Positions 43,744 to 53,759 of a stretch of DNA of 64,000 bases are shown here, piece after piece; within the stretch, counting starts at the first letter, position 1; each line of letters starts with the position of its first letter. The notes beneath the pieces are model-generated. The model worked only from the letters and a program-made list of their open reading frames with translations, made no database searches and had not been told where the DNA came from. The stretch lies in assembly GCF_021341785.1 (NCBI RefSeq), contig NZ_JAJTTF010000005.1:266520-330519 (forward strand), given 5' to 3'. The stretch comes from Microbacterium sp. Au-Mic1 (lineage in GTDB: Bacteria; Actinomycetota; Actinomycetes; Actinomycetales; Microbacteriaceae). The position numbers and the translations under genes are program-made.

Positions 43744-44169
43744 TCAGCCGCGCGTGTAGATCCCGCGCACGAGAGGCGACGGATCCGCGTCCGCCGGCAC
43801 CGCCGTGTCCAGCTCGAGCATCAGCCGGTCGCCGTCCGCACGCAACCGGGTCACGGTGCGGCCGCGGTCGGAGCGCCGGTCGAGCACCAGGACATCGTCC
43901 TCCCAGACCGCGGTGCCCGGTGTCGCCGGAGTAAAGCCGTACGTGTCGAACCACCAGAACCCCGCGCCGGCGACCACGGCGTGAGCGACGAGGGGTGCGC
44001 TGTCGGCTCCGTCGCGCGACTCCACGTAGTCCAGGAGGATCCCGTCGGGACCGGGTTCGACGCTCAGCGCACCGCGGGCCGATCCCGCTTCCGTCCACGC
44101 CGTGGGGAAGAGCTCCTCCGTCCCCGTCCAGTCGCCGAGCAGTGCCTTCAGCCGAGGATCCGGTGCCAT
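43744..44169 (-). CDS. Lipocalin-like DUF1579-type small protein
   Basis: 141-aa soluble protein with an all-beta look: LLGDWTGTEELFPTAW at the start (the common W-G-T opening of calycin-like folds), then alternating strands to RLMLELDTAV. Its function is unknown; related proteins are small beta-barrels that may bind hydrophobic ligands or heme. No signal peptide. Monocistronic, 55 bp after the TerC start region. Confidence 0.7.
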   Translation of the reverse strand: MAPDPRLKALLGDWTGTEELFPTAWTEAGSARGALSVEPGPDGILLDYVESRDGADSAPLVAHAVVAGAGFWWFDTYGFTPATPGTAVWEDDVLVLDRRSDRGRTVTRLRADGDRLMLELDTAVPADADPSPLVRGIYTRG

Positions 44170-44349
44170 GACCTCGAGCCTACGCGCGGAGTGCCGGGCG
44201 TTGTCGGACTGTAAAGATCCGCGATTCTTTGCGCGTAAGATCGCGAAAAGCCGAGGGATCCCCGCCGTCCGGCTCAGTACTCTGAGCAGGTTGTCCGGGC
44301 GAGGTCGCCTGGAGCCCCGTCATGGCCGACGGGCACAGAGGAGGTAGCT

Positions 44350-45885
44350 ATGGCAGTCATCGGCATCGTGCGCGAGCCTGCGGGCGAGGCGCGCGTGGCC
44401 GCGACCCCGGCGACGGTCGCACAGCTTCGGAAGCTCGGTCACGAGGTGGTCGTGGAGCACGGAGCGGGATCCGCCGCGTCGTACCCCGACGAGGCCTACG
44501 CGGCCGCGGAGGCGACGCTGGTCGATCGCGAACAGGCGTGGGGGAGCGAGATCGTGCTGGCGATCACGCCGCCGGATCCGGAGCGGATCGCGCTGCTCTC
44601 CGACGGGGCGACGTTCATCGCGCTGCTCTCGCCGGCGCTGCGTCCCGACCTCGTGGAGTCCCTCGCGCAGCGCGGGATCACCGCGCTCGCGCTCGACGCG
44701 GTGCCGCGCATCTCGCGGGCCCAGTCGATGGACGTGCTGAGCTCGATGGCGAACATCGCCGGCTACCGTGCCGTGGTGGAGGCCGCGCACGAGTTCGGCC
44801 GGTTCTTCACCGGCCAGGTGACCGCCGCGGGCAAGGTGCCGCCGGCCAAGGTCCTCGTGGCAGGCGCGGGCGTCGCCGGCCTCGCGGCGATCGGCGCCGC
44901 ATCCAGTCTGGGCGCCATCGTGCGCGCCACGGATCCGCGCCCCGAGGTGGCCGATCAGGTGACCTCGATCGGCGGCGAGTATCTGCCGGTCGACGTCGCG
45001 GTCGAGAAGTCCTCCGACGGCTACGCGAAGGCCACGAGCGAGGCGTACGACCGCCGCGCCGCCGAGATCTACACCGAGCAGGCCGCCGACGTCGACATCA
45101 TCATCACGACGGCGCTCATCCCGGGGAGGGCCGCCCCGCGCCTCATCACGGCGTCGGACGTCGCCGCGATGAAGCCCGGCAGCGTCATCGTCGACATGGC
45201 GGCGGGACAGGGCGGGAACGTCGAGGGATCCGTCGCGGGCGAGCGCATCGTCACCGAGAACGGCGTGATCATCCTCGGTTACACCGACCTCGCCTCGCGG
45301 CTGGCCGCCCAGGCCTCGCAGCTGTACGGCACGAACGTGGCGAACCTCGTCGCCCTGCTCACCCCGGGCAAGGACGGAGTGCTAACGATCGACTTCGACG
45401 ACGTCGTGCAGCGCTCGGTCACGGTGGTGCGCGACGGTGCCGTCACCTGGCCGCCCCCGCCCGTGCAGGTCGCCGCCGCCCCGGCCAAGGCTGTCGCGGA
45501 GCCCGTCGAGATCCCCGCCAAGAAGGGCATGTCGGCCGGCCGCAAGGCGCTGCTCATCGTGCTCGGCATCGCGGCGCTGTTCGCGGTGAACGCGTTCGCC
45601 CCGGCGCCGCTGCCGCAGCACTTCACGGTGCTGACGCTCTCGGTGGTGATCGGCTTCTACGTGATCGGAAAGGTGCACCACGCGCTGCACACGCCCCTCA
45701 TGTCGGTGACCAACGCCATCTCGGGCGTCATCGTGGTCGGCGCGATGCTGCAGATCACGGATCCGAACCCCGTCGTCCAGGTCATCGCCGCGATCGCGGT
45801 GCTGCTCGCATCCATCAACATCTTCGGAGGGTTCGCGGTCACCCGCCGCATGCTCGCCATGTTCACGAAGGGCGGCCAGAAGTGA
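44350..45885 (+). CDS. pntA: NAD(P) transhydrogenase subunit alpha
   Basis: 511-aa protein, full length for E. coli-type PntA. Domain I (1-370) binds NAD(H): [58 protein letters not shown] linker of Pro/Ala leads to the alpha2 membrane part (about 395-505) with four helices. It uses the proton gradient to move hydride from NADH to NADP+. AGGAGGTAG lies right before the ATG. It overlaps pntB by 4 bp. Confidence 0.96.
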   Translation: MAVIGIVREPAGEARVAATPATVAQLRKLGHEVVVEHGAGSAASYPDEAYAAAEATLVDREQAWGSEIVLAITPPDPERIALLSDGATFIALLSPALRPDLVESLAQRGITALALDAVPRISRAQSMDVLSSMANIAGYRAVVEAAHEFGRFFTGQVTAAGKVPPAKVLVAGAGVAGLAAIGAASSLGAIVRATDPRPEVADQVTSIGGEYLPVDVAVEKSSDGYAKATSEAYDRRAAEIYTEQAADVDIIITTALIPGRAAPRLITASDVAAMKPGSVIVDMAAGQGGNVEGSVAGERIVTENGVIILGYTDLASRLAAQASQLYGTNVANLVALLTPGKDGVLTIDFDDVVQRSVTVVRDGAVTWPPPPVQVAAAPAKAVAEPVEIPAKKGMSAGRKALLIVLGIAALFAVNAFAPAPLPQHFTVLTLSVVIGFYVIGKVHHALHTPLMSVTNAISGVIVVGAMLQITDPNPVVQVIAAIAVLLASINIFGGFAVTRRMLAMFTKGGQK

Positions 45886-47279
45886 CCGTCGGGGCTCTCT
45901 CCACTGCCGCATACATCGTCGCGGCACTACTGTTCATCCTCAGCCTCGCCGGTCTCAGCAAGCACGAGACCGCGCGCTCCGGCGTGATCTTCGGCGTCTC
46001 CGGCATGGCCATCGCGCTCGTCGCGACCGTGTCGCTCACGGTCGCGCACGCCTGGTCCGGCGGCGCCGTGATCGGGCTGGTCCTCCTGCTCATCGCCGTG
46101 CTCGTAGGGGCCGGAATCGGTCTGTGGCGCGCGAAGGTCGTCGAGATGACGGGCATGCCGGAGCTCATCGCGCTGCTGCACAGCTTCGTCGGCCTCGCCG
46201 CGGTGCTGGTCGGCTGGAACGGCCACCTCGCGCACACGGAGATCGCACCGTCCCTCGTCGGCATCCACAACGCCGAGGTCTTCATCGGCATCTTCATCGG
46301 AGGCGTGACCTTCACCGGATCCATCGTCGCCTACCTCAAGCTGTCGGCGCGGATCTCCTCCAAGCCGCTCATGCTGCCCGGCAAGAACATGCTGAACGTC
46401 CTGGCGCTCGTGGCGTTCCTGGTGCTCACGGTGTGGTTCGTGATCGACCAGCAGCTCTGGCTGCTCATCGCGATCACCGTGCTGGCGTTCGCACTCGGCT
46501 GGCACCTCGTCGCCTCGATCGGTGGCGGCGACATGCCCGTCGTCGTCTCGATGCTGAACAGCTACTCCGGCTGGGCGGCGGCCGCGGCGGGCTTCCTGCT
46601 CAACAACGACCTGCTCATCGTCACCGGCGCGCTGGTCGGATCCAGCGGTGCCTACCTCTCGTACATCATGTGCAAGGCGATGAACCGCTCGTTCCTGTCC
46701 GTCATCGCCGGCGGCTTCGGGATCGTGGCCTCCGCGTCGGGCGACGAGGAGCACGGCGAGCACCGCGAGATCACCGCGGAGAGCGCGGCCGAGATGCTCA
46801 CCGGCGCGAAGAGCGTCGTGATCACGCCGGGCTACGGGATGGCGGTCGCGAAGGCGCAGTATCCCGTCGCCGACCTCGTGTCCAAGCTGCGCGAGCGCGG
46901 TGTGGACGTGCGCTTCGGCATCCACCCGGTCGCGGGGCGCCTGCCCGGCCACATGAACGTGCTGCTCGCCGAGGCGAAGGTGCCGTACGACATCGTGCTG
47001 AGCATGGAGGAGATCAACGACGACCTCGCGTCGACCTCCGTGGTGCTCGTGATCGGCGCGAACGACACGGTCAACCCCGCGGCGGCGGAGGATCCGGGCA
47101 GCCCGATCGCCGGGATGCCGGTGCTGCGGGTGTGGGAGGCCGAGAACGTGATCGTGTTCAAGCGCTCGATGGCCGCCGGCTACGCGGGCGTGCAGAACCC
47201 GCTGTTCTTCCGGGAGAATGCGCAGATGCTTTTCGGCGATGCCAAGCAGCGCGTGGAGGACATCATCGCGGCGCTGTGA
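45882..47279 (+). CDS. pntB: NAD(P) transhydrogenase subunit beta
   Basis: 465-aa partner of PntA. About eight or nine membrane helices to residue 265 carry the proton channel; the C-terminal domain III (about 290-465) binds NADP(H), with [17 protein letters not shown] and [23 protein letters not shown] intact. GTG start inside the pntA stop region (GTGA), hence coupled translation. A terminator follows at 47298. Confidence 0.96.
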   Translation: MTVGALSTAAYIVAALLFILSLAGLSKHETARSGVIFGVSGMAIALVATVSLTVAHAWSGGAVIGLVLLLIAVLVGAGIGLWRAKVVEMTGMPELIALLHSFVGLAAVLVGWNGHLAHTEIAPSLVGIHNAEVFIGIFIGGVTFTGSIVAYLKLSARISSKPLMLPGKNMLNVLALVAFLVLTVWFVIDQQLWLLIAITVLAFALGWHLVASIGGGDMPVVVSMLNSYSGWAAAAAGFLLNNDLLIVTGALVGSSGAYLSYIMCKAMNRSFLSVIAGGFGIVASASGDEEHGEHREITAESAAEMLTGAKSVVITPGYGMAVAKAQYPVADLVSKLRERGVDVRFGIHPVAGRLPGHMNVLLAEAKVPYDIVLSMEEINDDLASTSVVLVIGANDTVNPAAAEDPGSPIAGMPVLRVWEAENVIVFKRSMAAGYAGVQNPLFFRENAQMLFGDAKQRVEDIIAAL

Positions 47280-47297
47280 TCGGCTCCGCCGAGCGCA

Positions 47298-47334
47298 CCG
47301 AGGGCCGGTCTCCTGCACGGAGGCCGGCCCTCGG
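47298..47334 (+). terminator. Terminator of pntAB
   Basis: CCGAGGGCCGG pairs with CCGGCCCTCGG (11 bp), with further pairing TCTCC/GGAG inside, 19 bp after the pntB stop. No T-run follows. Confidence 0.8.
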
Positions 47335-47551
47335 CATGAGGCGGGCGGGCCGGCGTTCCTGAGCGCGTCCGCGTCGTCGCGGGGCCCATTCCTGGGAGAA
47401 CCCGATGGATCCGGTGAACGGATCGGGAATGATGCCCGCGACCCCTGTCGTCGGCGGTCGTGCAGGCCTACCGTCGGTGCGGGACCCGATGCCGGGAGCG
47501 CCTGGCGTCCTCACGGCACCGAGGCCCCCTCCTCTCACGAAAGGTCCCTCG

Positions 47552-49273
47552 ATGTCCCGTTCCCGACTCGGCACGGCCGGGGCGCTCGGCGCCCTCGTCC
47601 TGGTGGCCGCGGCCGGCGGTGCTGCCGGCGCGCTGCCGGCCGCCGCTGCTCCGCGCCCCGCTGCCGCCACGTCCACCCCGATCCAGCACGTCGTCGTGAT
47701 CTTCGGCGAGAACGTGTCCTTCGACCACTACTTCGCGACCTACCCGAACGCGGCGAACGTCGCGGGCGAGACCGTCCAGGGCACCGGCGCGGCGGCGTCC
47801 GCGTTCACCGCCGCGAAGGACACCCCGACCGACATCGCCACGCTCGCGAACGCAGGCCTGCTCGCGCCGAACAACCCCAACTCGGTGCAGCCGAAGCGGC
47901 TCACGCCGGGTCAGGCGGTCACGTGCGACCAGGATCACGAATACCTCGCGGAGCAGAAGGCGTACAACGGCGGCGCCATGGACCGCTTCGTCGAGAACAC
48001 CAGCACCGATACGTGCGGCAACCCCGGCGACCCCCGGTACGCGACCCCGGGCATGACGATGGACTACTACGACGGCAACACCGTCACCGGGCTGTGGAAC
48101 TACGCCCAGCACTACGCGCTCAGCGACAACAGCTTCTCCGACACCTTCGGCCCGTCCAGCCCCGGTGCGCTCAACCTCGTCTCGGGCCAGACCCACGGGG
48201 TCATCAGCGTCGACCCGTTCACAGGTGCGCAGACCGCCACGCCCGACCCGTACACGGTGAAGAGCCCGGACGCGCAGGGCGTCGGCACCATGACGGAGGA
48301 TCCGGATCCGGCGTTCGACGACTGCTCCGACGGCAGCCATGCGAAGAGCTACGCGCTCGCCGCGATGCAGGGCCGCAACATCGGAGACCTGCTCAACGAG
48401 AAGAACGTGTCGTGGGGCTGGTTCCAGGGCGGATTCACGCCGCAGGGCACCAAGACCATCAAGGGCGTGGACTACGCGCAGTGCACGACGACGCACACGA
48501 ACATCGCCGGCGTCTCGTCGACCGACTACAACCCGCACCACGAGCCGTTCCAGTACTTCGCCTCGACGGCCAACCCGCACCACCTCGCGCCGGCCTCCGA
48601 CGCTGAGATCGGGCACGCCGGCCAGGCCAACCACCAGTACGACATCACCGCCTTCAACCGGGTGGTCGACACCGACAACATGCCGGCGGTCTCGTACCTG
48701 AAGGCGCCGAACTATCAGGACGGGCACGCCTCCTACTCGGATCCGATCGACGAGCAGGCGTTCGTCGTGAACGAGATCAACGCGATCCAGAAGTCGAAGA
48801 ACTGGGGATCCACGGCCATCGTGCTTGCCTACGACGATTCCGACGGCTGGTACGACCATGTCGCGGCGACGGTGACCAACGCGTCGAACGACTCGCAGAA
48901 CGATGCGGCCTGGTGCCTGAACGCGGCGGCCTCCGGTACGCCGATCCTCGGCGGCTACGCCGACCGCTGCGGGCCCGGGCCCCGTCAGCCGCTGCTGGTG
49001 GTGTCGCCGTTCGCGAAGAAGGACTTCGTCGACCACACCGCCACGCAGCAGTCGTCCATCTCGCGGTTCATCGAGGACAACTGGGGCCTCGGCCGGCTCG
49101 GTGGCGGTTCGGTGGACGCGGTCGCGGGATCGCTCGACGCGATGTTCGACTTCTCCCACCCGCGCAAGGACGCGAACCTGACGCTGGATCCGGCGACAGG
49201 CACGATCGCGCAGCCGGCGTACTGCGACGGCAACAACGGCAAGCACCTCGGGCAGGGCGGCGGCTGCAGCTGA
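47552..49273 (+). CDS. Secreted phosphoesterase (acid phosphatase/phospholipase C family)
   Basis: 573-aa secreted enzyme of the Phosphoesterase (PF04185) family. A signal peptide (about 1-35, cleaved near AAAAPRP) is followed by HVVVIFGENVSFDHYFATYP, the metal-binding and nucleophile-containing start of the family, and later AIVLAYDDSDGWYDHV and SPFAKKDFVDHT, all with conserved Asp/His. Substrates in the family include phospholipids and phosphate esters; here it probably supplies phosphate. ATG 47552 is chosen because the signal peptide starts there; AAAGG lies upstream. Confidence 0.9.
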   Translation: MSRSRLGTAGALGALVLVAAAGGAAGALPAAAAPRPAAATSTPIQHVVVIFGENVSFDHYFATYPNAANVAGETVQGTGAAASAFTAAKDTPTDIATLANAGLLAPNNPNSVQPKRLTPGQAVTCDQDHEYLAEQKAYNGGAMDRFVENTSTDTCGNPGDPRYATPGMTMDYYDGNTVTGLWNYAQHYALSDNSFSDTFGPSSPGALNLVSGQTHGVISVDPFTGAQTATPDPYTVKSPDAQGVGTMTEDPDPAFDDCSDGSHAKSYALAAMQGRNIGDLLNEKNVSWGWFQGGFTPQGTKTIKGVDYAQCTTTHTNIAGVSSTDYNPHHEPFQYFASTANPHHLAPASDAEIGHAGQANHQYDITAFNRVVDTDNMPAVSYLKAPNYQDGHASYSDPIDEQAFVVNEINAIQKSKNWGSTAIVLAYDDSDGWYDHVAATVTNASNDSQNDAAWCLNAAASGTPILGGYADRCGPGPRQPLLVVSPFAKKDFVDHTATQQSSISRFIEDNWGLGRLGGGSVDAVAGSLDAMFDFSHPRKDANLTLDPATGTIAQPAYCDGNNGKHLGQGGGCS

Positions 49274-49333
49274 CGTCCCACCGGCACGCCGCGCGGGCCG
49301 GACTCCTCCGGAGCCGGTCCGCGCACGGACACG

Positions 49334-49368
49334 ACGGCCCGGGCGCTCCGAGTGAGCGGCCGGGCCGT
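49334..49368 (+). terminator. Terminator after the phosphoesterase gene
   Basis: Perfect 9-bp stem ACGGCCCGG/CCGGGCCGT with additional CGCT/AGCG pairing in the loop, 61 bp after the stop. Confidence 0.65.
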
Positions 49369-49516
49369 CGCCGTCGTCACCGATATCCCGGTTCGGCGAC
49401 TCGCGGCGTGGCGATTGCGGATCCGTCGCAGAGGGCGTACGAACGAACCACGAAGTCCCGCCGGACGATGTCGTGGTCCTCCGGGAACGTGCATCTCGAG
49501 GGAGAGGACACGACCG

Positions 49517-51013
49517 ATGAGCGAGTTCGCCGCATCCGCTGAAGAGCCGTCGATCTACGGGGAGGAGGACGCGGGCGACGGGAAGCGCATCGTCCAGATC
49601 GCGTCCGTCGCCGCACTCGGCGGCCTGCTCTTCGGCTACGACAGCGCCGTGATCAACGGCGCGGTCGCCTCCATCAAGACGGCCTTCGGGGTGAACGACG
49701 CCCTCCTCGGCTTCGCGGTGGCATCGGCGCTGCTGGGCGCCGCAGCCGGCGCGATGACGGCGGGGCGTCTCGCCGACCGGATCGGGCGCGTGCGGGTCAT
49801 GCAGATCGCCGCGGTGCTGTTCCTGATCAGCGCGATCGTGACGGGCCTCGCCCCCGAGCTGTGGACCCTGGTGATCTTCCGCGTGGTCGGCGGCGTCGCG
49901 ATCGGCATGGCCTCGGTGATCGCCCCGGCCTACATCGCCGAGACGTCACCGGCCCGCATACGCGGTCGGCTGGGATCGCTGCAGCAGATGGCGATCGTCA
50001 CCGGCATCTTCCTGTCGCTGCTGGTGGACTGGCTGTTCGCGACGGCGGCCGGCGGAGCGGACAAGACGCTGTGGCTGGGGCTGCCCGCCTGGCGCTGGAT
50101 GTTCCTCGCCATGGCCGTGCCCTCGATCCTGTACGGGGTGCTCTCCGCGACCATCCCGGAATCGCCGCGGTACCTGATCGCGAAGCACCGGATCCCTGAG
50201 GCGCGGAAGGTGCTCACCATCCTGCTCGGCGAGAAGAACCTCGATCTCACGATCACCCGGATCCACGAGAGCATCGACCACGACGTCAAGCCGAGCTGGC
50301 GCGACATGCGCAAGCCCGGTGGCGGGCTCTACGCGATCGTCTGGGTCGGTCTGCTGCTGTCGGTGTTTCAGCAGGGTGTGGGCATCAACGTGATCTTCTA
50401 CTACTCCAACATCCTCTGGGAGGCGGTCGGCTTCCAGGAGAGCGCGTCCTTCGGCATCAGCGTGTTCACCTCGGTCGTGAACATCGTCACCACGATCGCC
50501 GCGATCATGCTCGTGGACCGGGTCGGCCGCAAGCCCCTGCTGCTCGTCGGATCCTCGGGCATGATCGTCACCCTCGCCACGATGGCGGTCTGCTTCGGCA
50601 CCGCCCCGCTGAACGCGAACGGCGACCCGCACCTCGTCGGCGCCGCGGGCCCGATCGCACTTGTCGCGGCGAACCTGTTCGTCGTGTTCTTCGGCATGAG
50701 CTGGGGGCCCGTGGTGTGGGTGCTGCTGGGGGAGATGTTCCCGAACCGGTTCCGTGCGGCGGCGCTCTCGCTCGCCGCCGCCGGGCAGTGGGCCGCGAAT
50801 TGGGTGATCACCGTCACCTTCCCGCCGCTGAAGAGCCTCTCGCTCGGCCTCGCCTACAGCCTGTATGCCGCCTTCGCCCTGCTGTCGCTGCTGTTCGTGG
50901 CGAAGTTCGTGAACGAGACCAAGGGCATGTCGCTCGAGGCGATGGACGAGGCCACGGGGATGATCCCGCTGCAGCACAAGGACGGCTCCGCGGGTGGAGT
51001 CGTCCGCGACTGA
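49517..51013 (+). CDS. MFS sugar porter (sugar:H+ symporter)
   Basis: 498-aa 12-helix transporter of the sugar porter family. Typical signatures: GYDSAVINGA in helix 1, GRLADRIGR in loop 2-3, PESPRYL after helix 6, FQQGVGINVIFYYSN in helix 7, DRVGRKPLL in loop 8-9 and NETKGMSLE after helix 12. It imports a hexose or pentose with protons. Start chosen at ATG 49517, just after ACGACCG; no strong ribosome site. Monocistronic. Confidence 0.93.
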   Translation: MSEFAASAEEPSIYGEEDAGDGKRIVQIASVAALGGLLFGYDSAVINGAVASIKTAFGVNDALLGFAVASALLGAAAGAMTAGRLADRIGRVRVMQIAAVLFLISAIVTGLAPELWTLVIFRVVGGVAIGMASVIAPAYIAETSPARIRGRLGSLQQMAIVTGIFLSLLVDWLFATAAGGADKTLWLGLPAWRWMFLAMAVPSILYGVLSATIPESPRYLIAKHRIPEARKVLTILLGEKNLDLTITRIHESIDHDVKPSWRDMRKPGGGLYAIVWVGLLLSVFQQGVGINVIFYYSNILWEAVGFQESASFGISVFTSVVNIVTTIAAIMLVDRVGRKPLLLVGSSGMIVTLATMAVCFGTAPLNANGDPHLVGAAGPIALVAANLFVVFFGMSWGPVVWVLLGEMFPNRFRAAALSLAAAGQWAANWVITVTFPPLKSLSLGLAYSLYAAFALLSLLFVAKFVNETKGMSLEAMDEATGMIPLQHKDGSAGGVVRD

Positions 51014-51076
51014 CGCGGGCTCGGGCCCCGCGCCCGCCGCGCAGTCTCTGCTCGTGCGGGACGCTCCGGACGTCGC

Positions 51077-52723
51077 TCACTCCCCGTGCGCGCCGGCGTG
51101 ACGGGCGACGATCGTGGTGGCGGCCCGGGCGGGGGCGGTTCCATAGAGGAAGCCCCGTACGTCGCCGAGCCGGGAGGCCGCGAACGCGTCGGCGACCTCG
51201 TGCGGCGCGTGGCGGAGCAGCAGCGAGCCCTGCAGGGCGACCGCGAGCGCCTCGGTGAGCCGGCGCGCCCCGGCCTGCGCCTCGGCGGATGCGGGATCGC
51301 GCTGCGCCGCGCGCAGCAGCTTCTCGGTGCCGGCCACGTGCGCGTCGAGGCGTGCGTCCGCCCCGGCGGCGAGGCGCACCTCGGCGAGCAGCGCGTCGGC
51401 GGTCTCGGGCTCGCGGGCGATCGCGCGCAGCACGTCCAACGCGATGACGTTGCCGGATCCCTCCCACACCGCCATCACGGGCTGTTCGCGGTAGCGCCGG
51501 GCGAGCGGGAACGCCTCGGTGTAGCCGTTGCCGCCCAGGCACTCCAGCGCCTCGTAGGCGTGGCCGGGCCCGCGCTTGCAGATCCAGTACTTGAGCACGG
51601 CCGTCGCCAGCCGGCGGAACGGCTCGTCCTGGGCGGGCGCGTCGGACTCATAGGCCGCGGCGACCCGCAGCGAGGAAGCGATCGCGGCCTCGGCCTCCAC
51701 GGCGAGGTCGGCGAGCACCTGCGTCATCGCGGGCTGGTCGGCCAGCAGCGCGCCGAAGGCCGACCGGTGCTGCGCATGCCAGATCGCCTCGGCGGTCGCC
51801 TGGCGCATGCCCGCGGCGGTGCCGAGCATGCAGTCCAGGCGCGTCTGGTTGACCATCTCGATGATCGTGCGGACGCCACGGCCCTCCTCGCCCACGAGCC
51901 AGCCGACGGTTCCGTCGAACTCCACCTCGCTCGAGGCGTTCGCGCGGTTGCCGAGCTTGTCCTTGAGGCGCTGGATGAGGAACGGATTGCGTGAACCGTC
52001 CGGCAGCACGCGCGGCACGAGGAAGCAGCTGAGTCCGGCCGGCGCCTGGGCGAGCACGAGGAAGCCGTCGGACATCGGCGCCGAGCAGAACCACTTGTGC
52101 CCGGTGAGGATCCAGGACCCGTCACCGGCCGGCGCCGCGGAGGTGCGATTCGCGCGCACATCGGATCCGCCCTGCTTCTCCGTCATCGCCATGCCGAACA
52201 GGGCGGAGGTCTTGCCGGGGCTGAGGTCGGGGGCGTAGTCCCGGGAGAGCAGCCGCGGCATCCACTCGTCCCGCAGAGCCGCGGACCCGAACTGCTGCAG
52301 CGCCGGGACGACCGCGTGCGTCATCGACACGGGGCAGGCGTGCCCCGGCTCGATCTGCGCGAGCAGCAGGAACTGCGCGGCGCGGGCGACCTGCGCGCCG
52401 GGGCGTGGATCCGCCCAGGCGGCGGTGTGGGCTCCGGCGGCGACCGCGGCGCCGATCACCCGGTGGTACGCGGGGTGGTACTCGACCTCGTCGAGGCGGC
52501 GTCCCCAGCGATCGAACGCGACGAGCTCCGGCTCGTGCACGTTCGCGAGCTCGGCGTCGTGCTGGAAAGCGGCGGAGCCGACCAGCTGCCCGGTCGCCGT
52601 GAGCTCCGGCTCGGCCCAGGAGGCGCCGTGGCGTCGCACACCCTCGACGAGGGGGAGGTCGAGTGCGAACTCGTCCACGCCCTCCCGCGGCGGCGCCTGG
52701 TTCGTGACGGTGTGCGTCGCCAT
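51077..52723 (-). CDS. aidB: AidB-like acyl-CoA dehydrogenase family protein
   Basis: 548-aa flavoprotein of the AidB branch. The N-terminus THTVTNQAPPREGVDEFALD and the long N-terminal domain are typical of AidB, which is linked to the alkylation response and binds DNA. FAD-binding ACAD core is intact: AMTEKQGGSDVRANRT, GHKWFCSAPMSDGFLVLAQ, GEEGRGVRTIIEMVNQTRL, ECLGGNGYTEAFPLARRYRE. Whether it acts in alkylation defence here is inference; a 3-methyladenine glycosylase is at 12801-13616 but not adjacent. Confidence 0.9.
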   Translation of the reverse strand: MATHTVTNQAPPREGVDEFALDLPLVEGVRRHGASWAEPELTATGQLVGSAAFQHDAELANVHEPELVAFDRWGRRLDEVEYHPAYHRVIGAAVAAGAHTAAWADPRPGAQVARAAQFLLLAQIEPGHACPVSMTHAVVPALQQFGSAALRDEWMPRLLSRDYAPDLSPGKTSALFGMAMTEKQGGSDVRANRTSAAPAGDGSWILTGHKWFCSAPMSDGFLVLAQAPAGLSCFLVPRVLPDGSRNPFLIQRLKDKLGNRANASSEVEFDGTVGWLVGEEGRGVRTIIEMVNQTRLDCMLGTAAGMRQATAEAIWHAQHRSAFGALLADQPAMTQVLADLAVEAEAAIASSLRVAAAYESDAPAQDEPFRRLATAVLKYWICKRGPGHAYEALECLGGNGYTEAFPLARRYREQPVMAVWEGSGNVIALDVLRAIAREPETADALLAEVRLAAGADARLDAHVAGTEKLLRAAQRDPASAEAQAGARRLTEALAVALQGSLLLRHAPHEVADAFAASRLGDVRGFLYGTAPARAATTIVARHAGAHGE

Positions 52724-52841
52724 GCGGATCCCCTTCGATCGCGGTCTGATCCGACGCTACGCCATCCGCCCGCGCGGACTCAGGGTCGGCGTGCGAATGG
52801 CCGTCGCGCTCGACGAGGACCGGAACGCCGGCGAGGCGAGC

Positions 52842-53381
52842 TCAGTCGGCCGCGGGGTTCTCGCGCCACTCGTCGCGGAGCAGCCCCATCCGCACGATGT
52901 CCTCGTAGCGCCCGCGCACCCAGGCGTGCTCGCGCTGGCGACCCTCGACGACGAAGCCGGCCTTCTCGTAGGAGCGGATCGCCGCGGCGTTCGACGCGAT
53001 CACCTCGAGATGCACCCGGCGCAGGTTGCCGCGCACGAACCCGAACTCCACCATCTGCCGCATGGCCTCGGTGCCGATGCCCTTGCCCCGGGCCGACGGG
53101 ACGAGCGCGATGCCGACCTCGGCGTGCCGCGCGACCTCGTCGATCTCGAACAGGCCGACGGTGCCGACGGCTTCGCCGGCGACGTCGATGACGAAGCTCC
53201 GGTTGCTGCCCGGATCCGCTTCTCGGGCCGTGAGACGCTCCTCCCACGTGGTGCGGGGCGGAACGGCGGGGCGGCCCGGGTTGCGTTCCTCCCACGTGTC
53301 CAGATCCGTCGCGATGCTGTAGAGCGCATCGAGGTCGGCGTCGGTGCGGGCGCGGAGGGTGACGGCGGGCCTTGTGGACAT
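52842..53381 (-). CDS. GNAT family N-acetyltransferase (RimJ/RimL-like)
   Basis: 179-aa acetyltransferase of the ribosomal-protein-type GNAT group. Acetyl-CoA motif A is seen as EVGIALVPSARGKGIGTEAMRQMVEFGF, with R-G-K-G-I-G binding the pyrophosphate, and IASNAAAIRSYEKAGFVVEGRQREHAW follows. The acceptor is unknown. Start at ATG 53381; upstream frame is not protein-like. Confidence 0.9.
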   Translation of the reverse strand: MSTRPAVTLRARTDADLDALYSIATDLDTWEERNPGRPAVPPRTTWEERLTAREADPGSNRSFVIDVAGEAVGTVGLFEIDEVARHAEVGIALVPSARGKGIGTEAMRQMVEFGFVRGNLRRVHLEVIASNAAAIRSYEKAGFVVEGRQREHAWVRGRYEDIVRMGLLRDEWRENPAAD

Positions 53382-53453
53382 GGGTGTCACGCTACCCGCA
53401 GGTCCAGACAACGCGGCCGGCGCCGACGCCGAGGACCGGAGAGGGCCGTCCCC

Positions 53454-53482
53454 TTGTGACGCCCTGGACGGCGGCATACCCT
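53454..53482 (+). promoter_or_regulatory. Candidate promoter for the small acidic protein
   Basis: TTGTGA at 53454-53459 and TACCCT at 53477-53482 are separated by 17 bp, matching the spacing of housekeeping promoters and the TANNNT form of actinobacterial -10 sites. Confidence 0.4.
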
Positions 53483-53567
53483 GCGGAGAAGAGGTCGGAT
53501 CAGGGCCGCTGCGGGCGGGTATGCAGATGAGGGCGTCGGGGCCGGCTCCCTCGTGAAGGAGGACGAG

Positions 53568-53726
53568 ATGGGCCACGACGAGGACGACGAGCCGGTCGAG
53601 GAGCAGGTCGAAGACCAGGAGACGGCCGAGAACGGTCCGCCGTGGGACGAGGATGACGGCGGGCTGATCCCGCCACCCGACGTGGACACGATGCTCGGGT
53701 TCGAGGGGTCCATCGAGGGGCTCTGA
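53568..53726 (+). CDS. Small acidic hypothetical protein
   Basis: 52-aa protein, strongly acidic in the first half (EDDEPVEEQVEDQETAE) and ending PPPDVDTMLGFEGSIEGL. No homologous family recognised. It is supported by a near-ideal ribosome site AAGGAGG 8 bp before the ATG, a candidate promoter upstream, and a stop in frame before the next gene. An in-frame GTG at 53553 is an alternative start but lies inside the ribosome site region. Confidence 0.6.
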   Translation: MGHDEDDEPVEEQVEDQETAENGPPWDEDDGGLIPPPDVDTMLGFEGSIEGL

Positions 53727-53759
53727 CGGCACCCGTCCGATGGCGTGCGCCGTCCGGGG

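Noticed and set aside
44200..44260. Sigma-type promoter upstream of pntAB around TAAGAT
   Set aside because: The nearest TTG-type -35 is about 26 bp away, too far for a supported promoter call.
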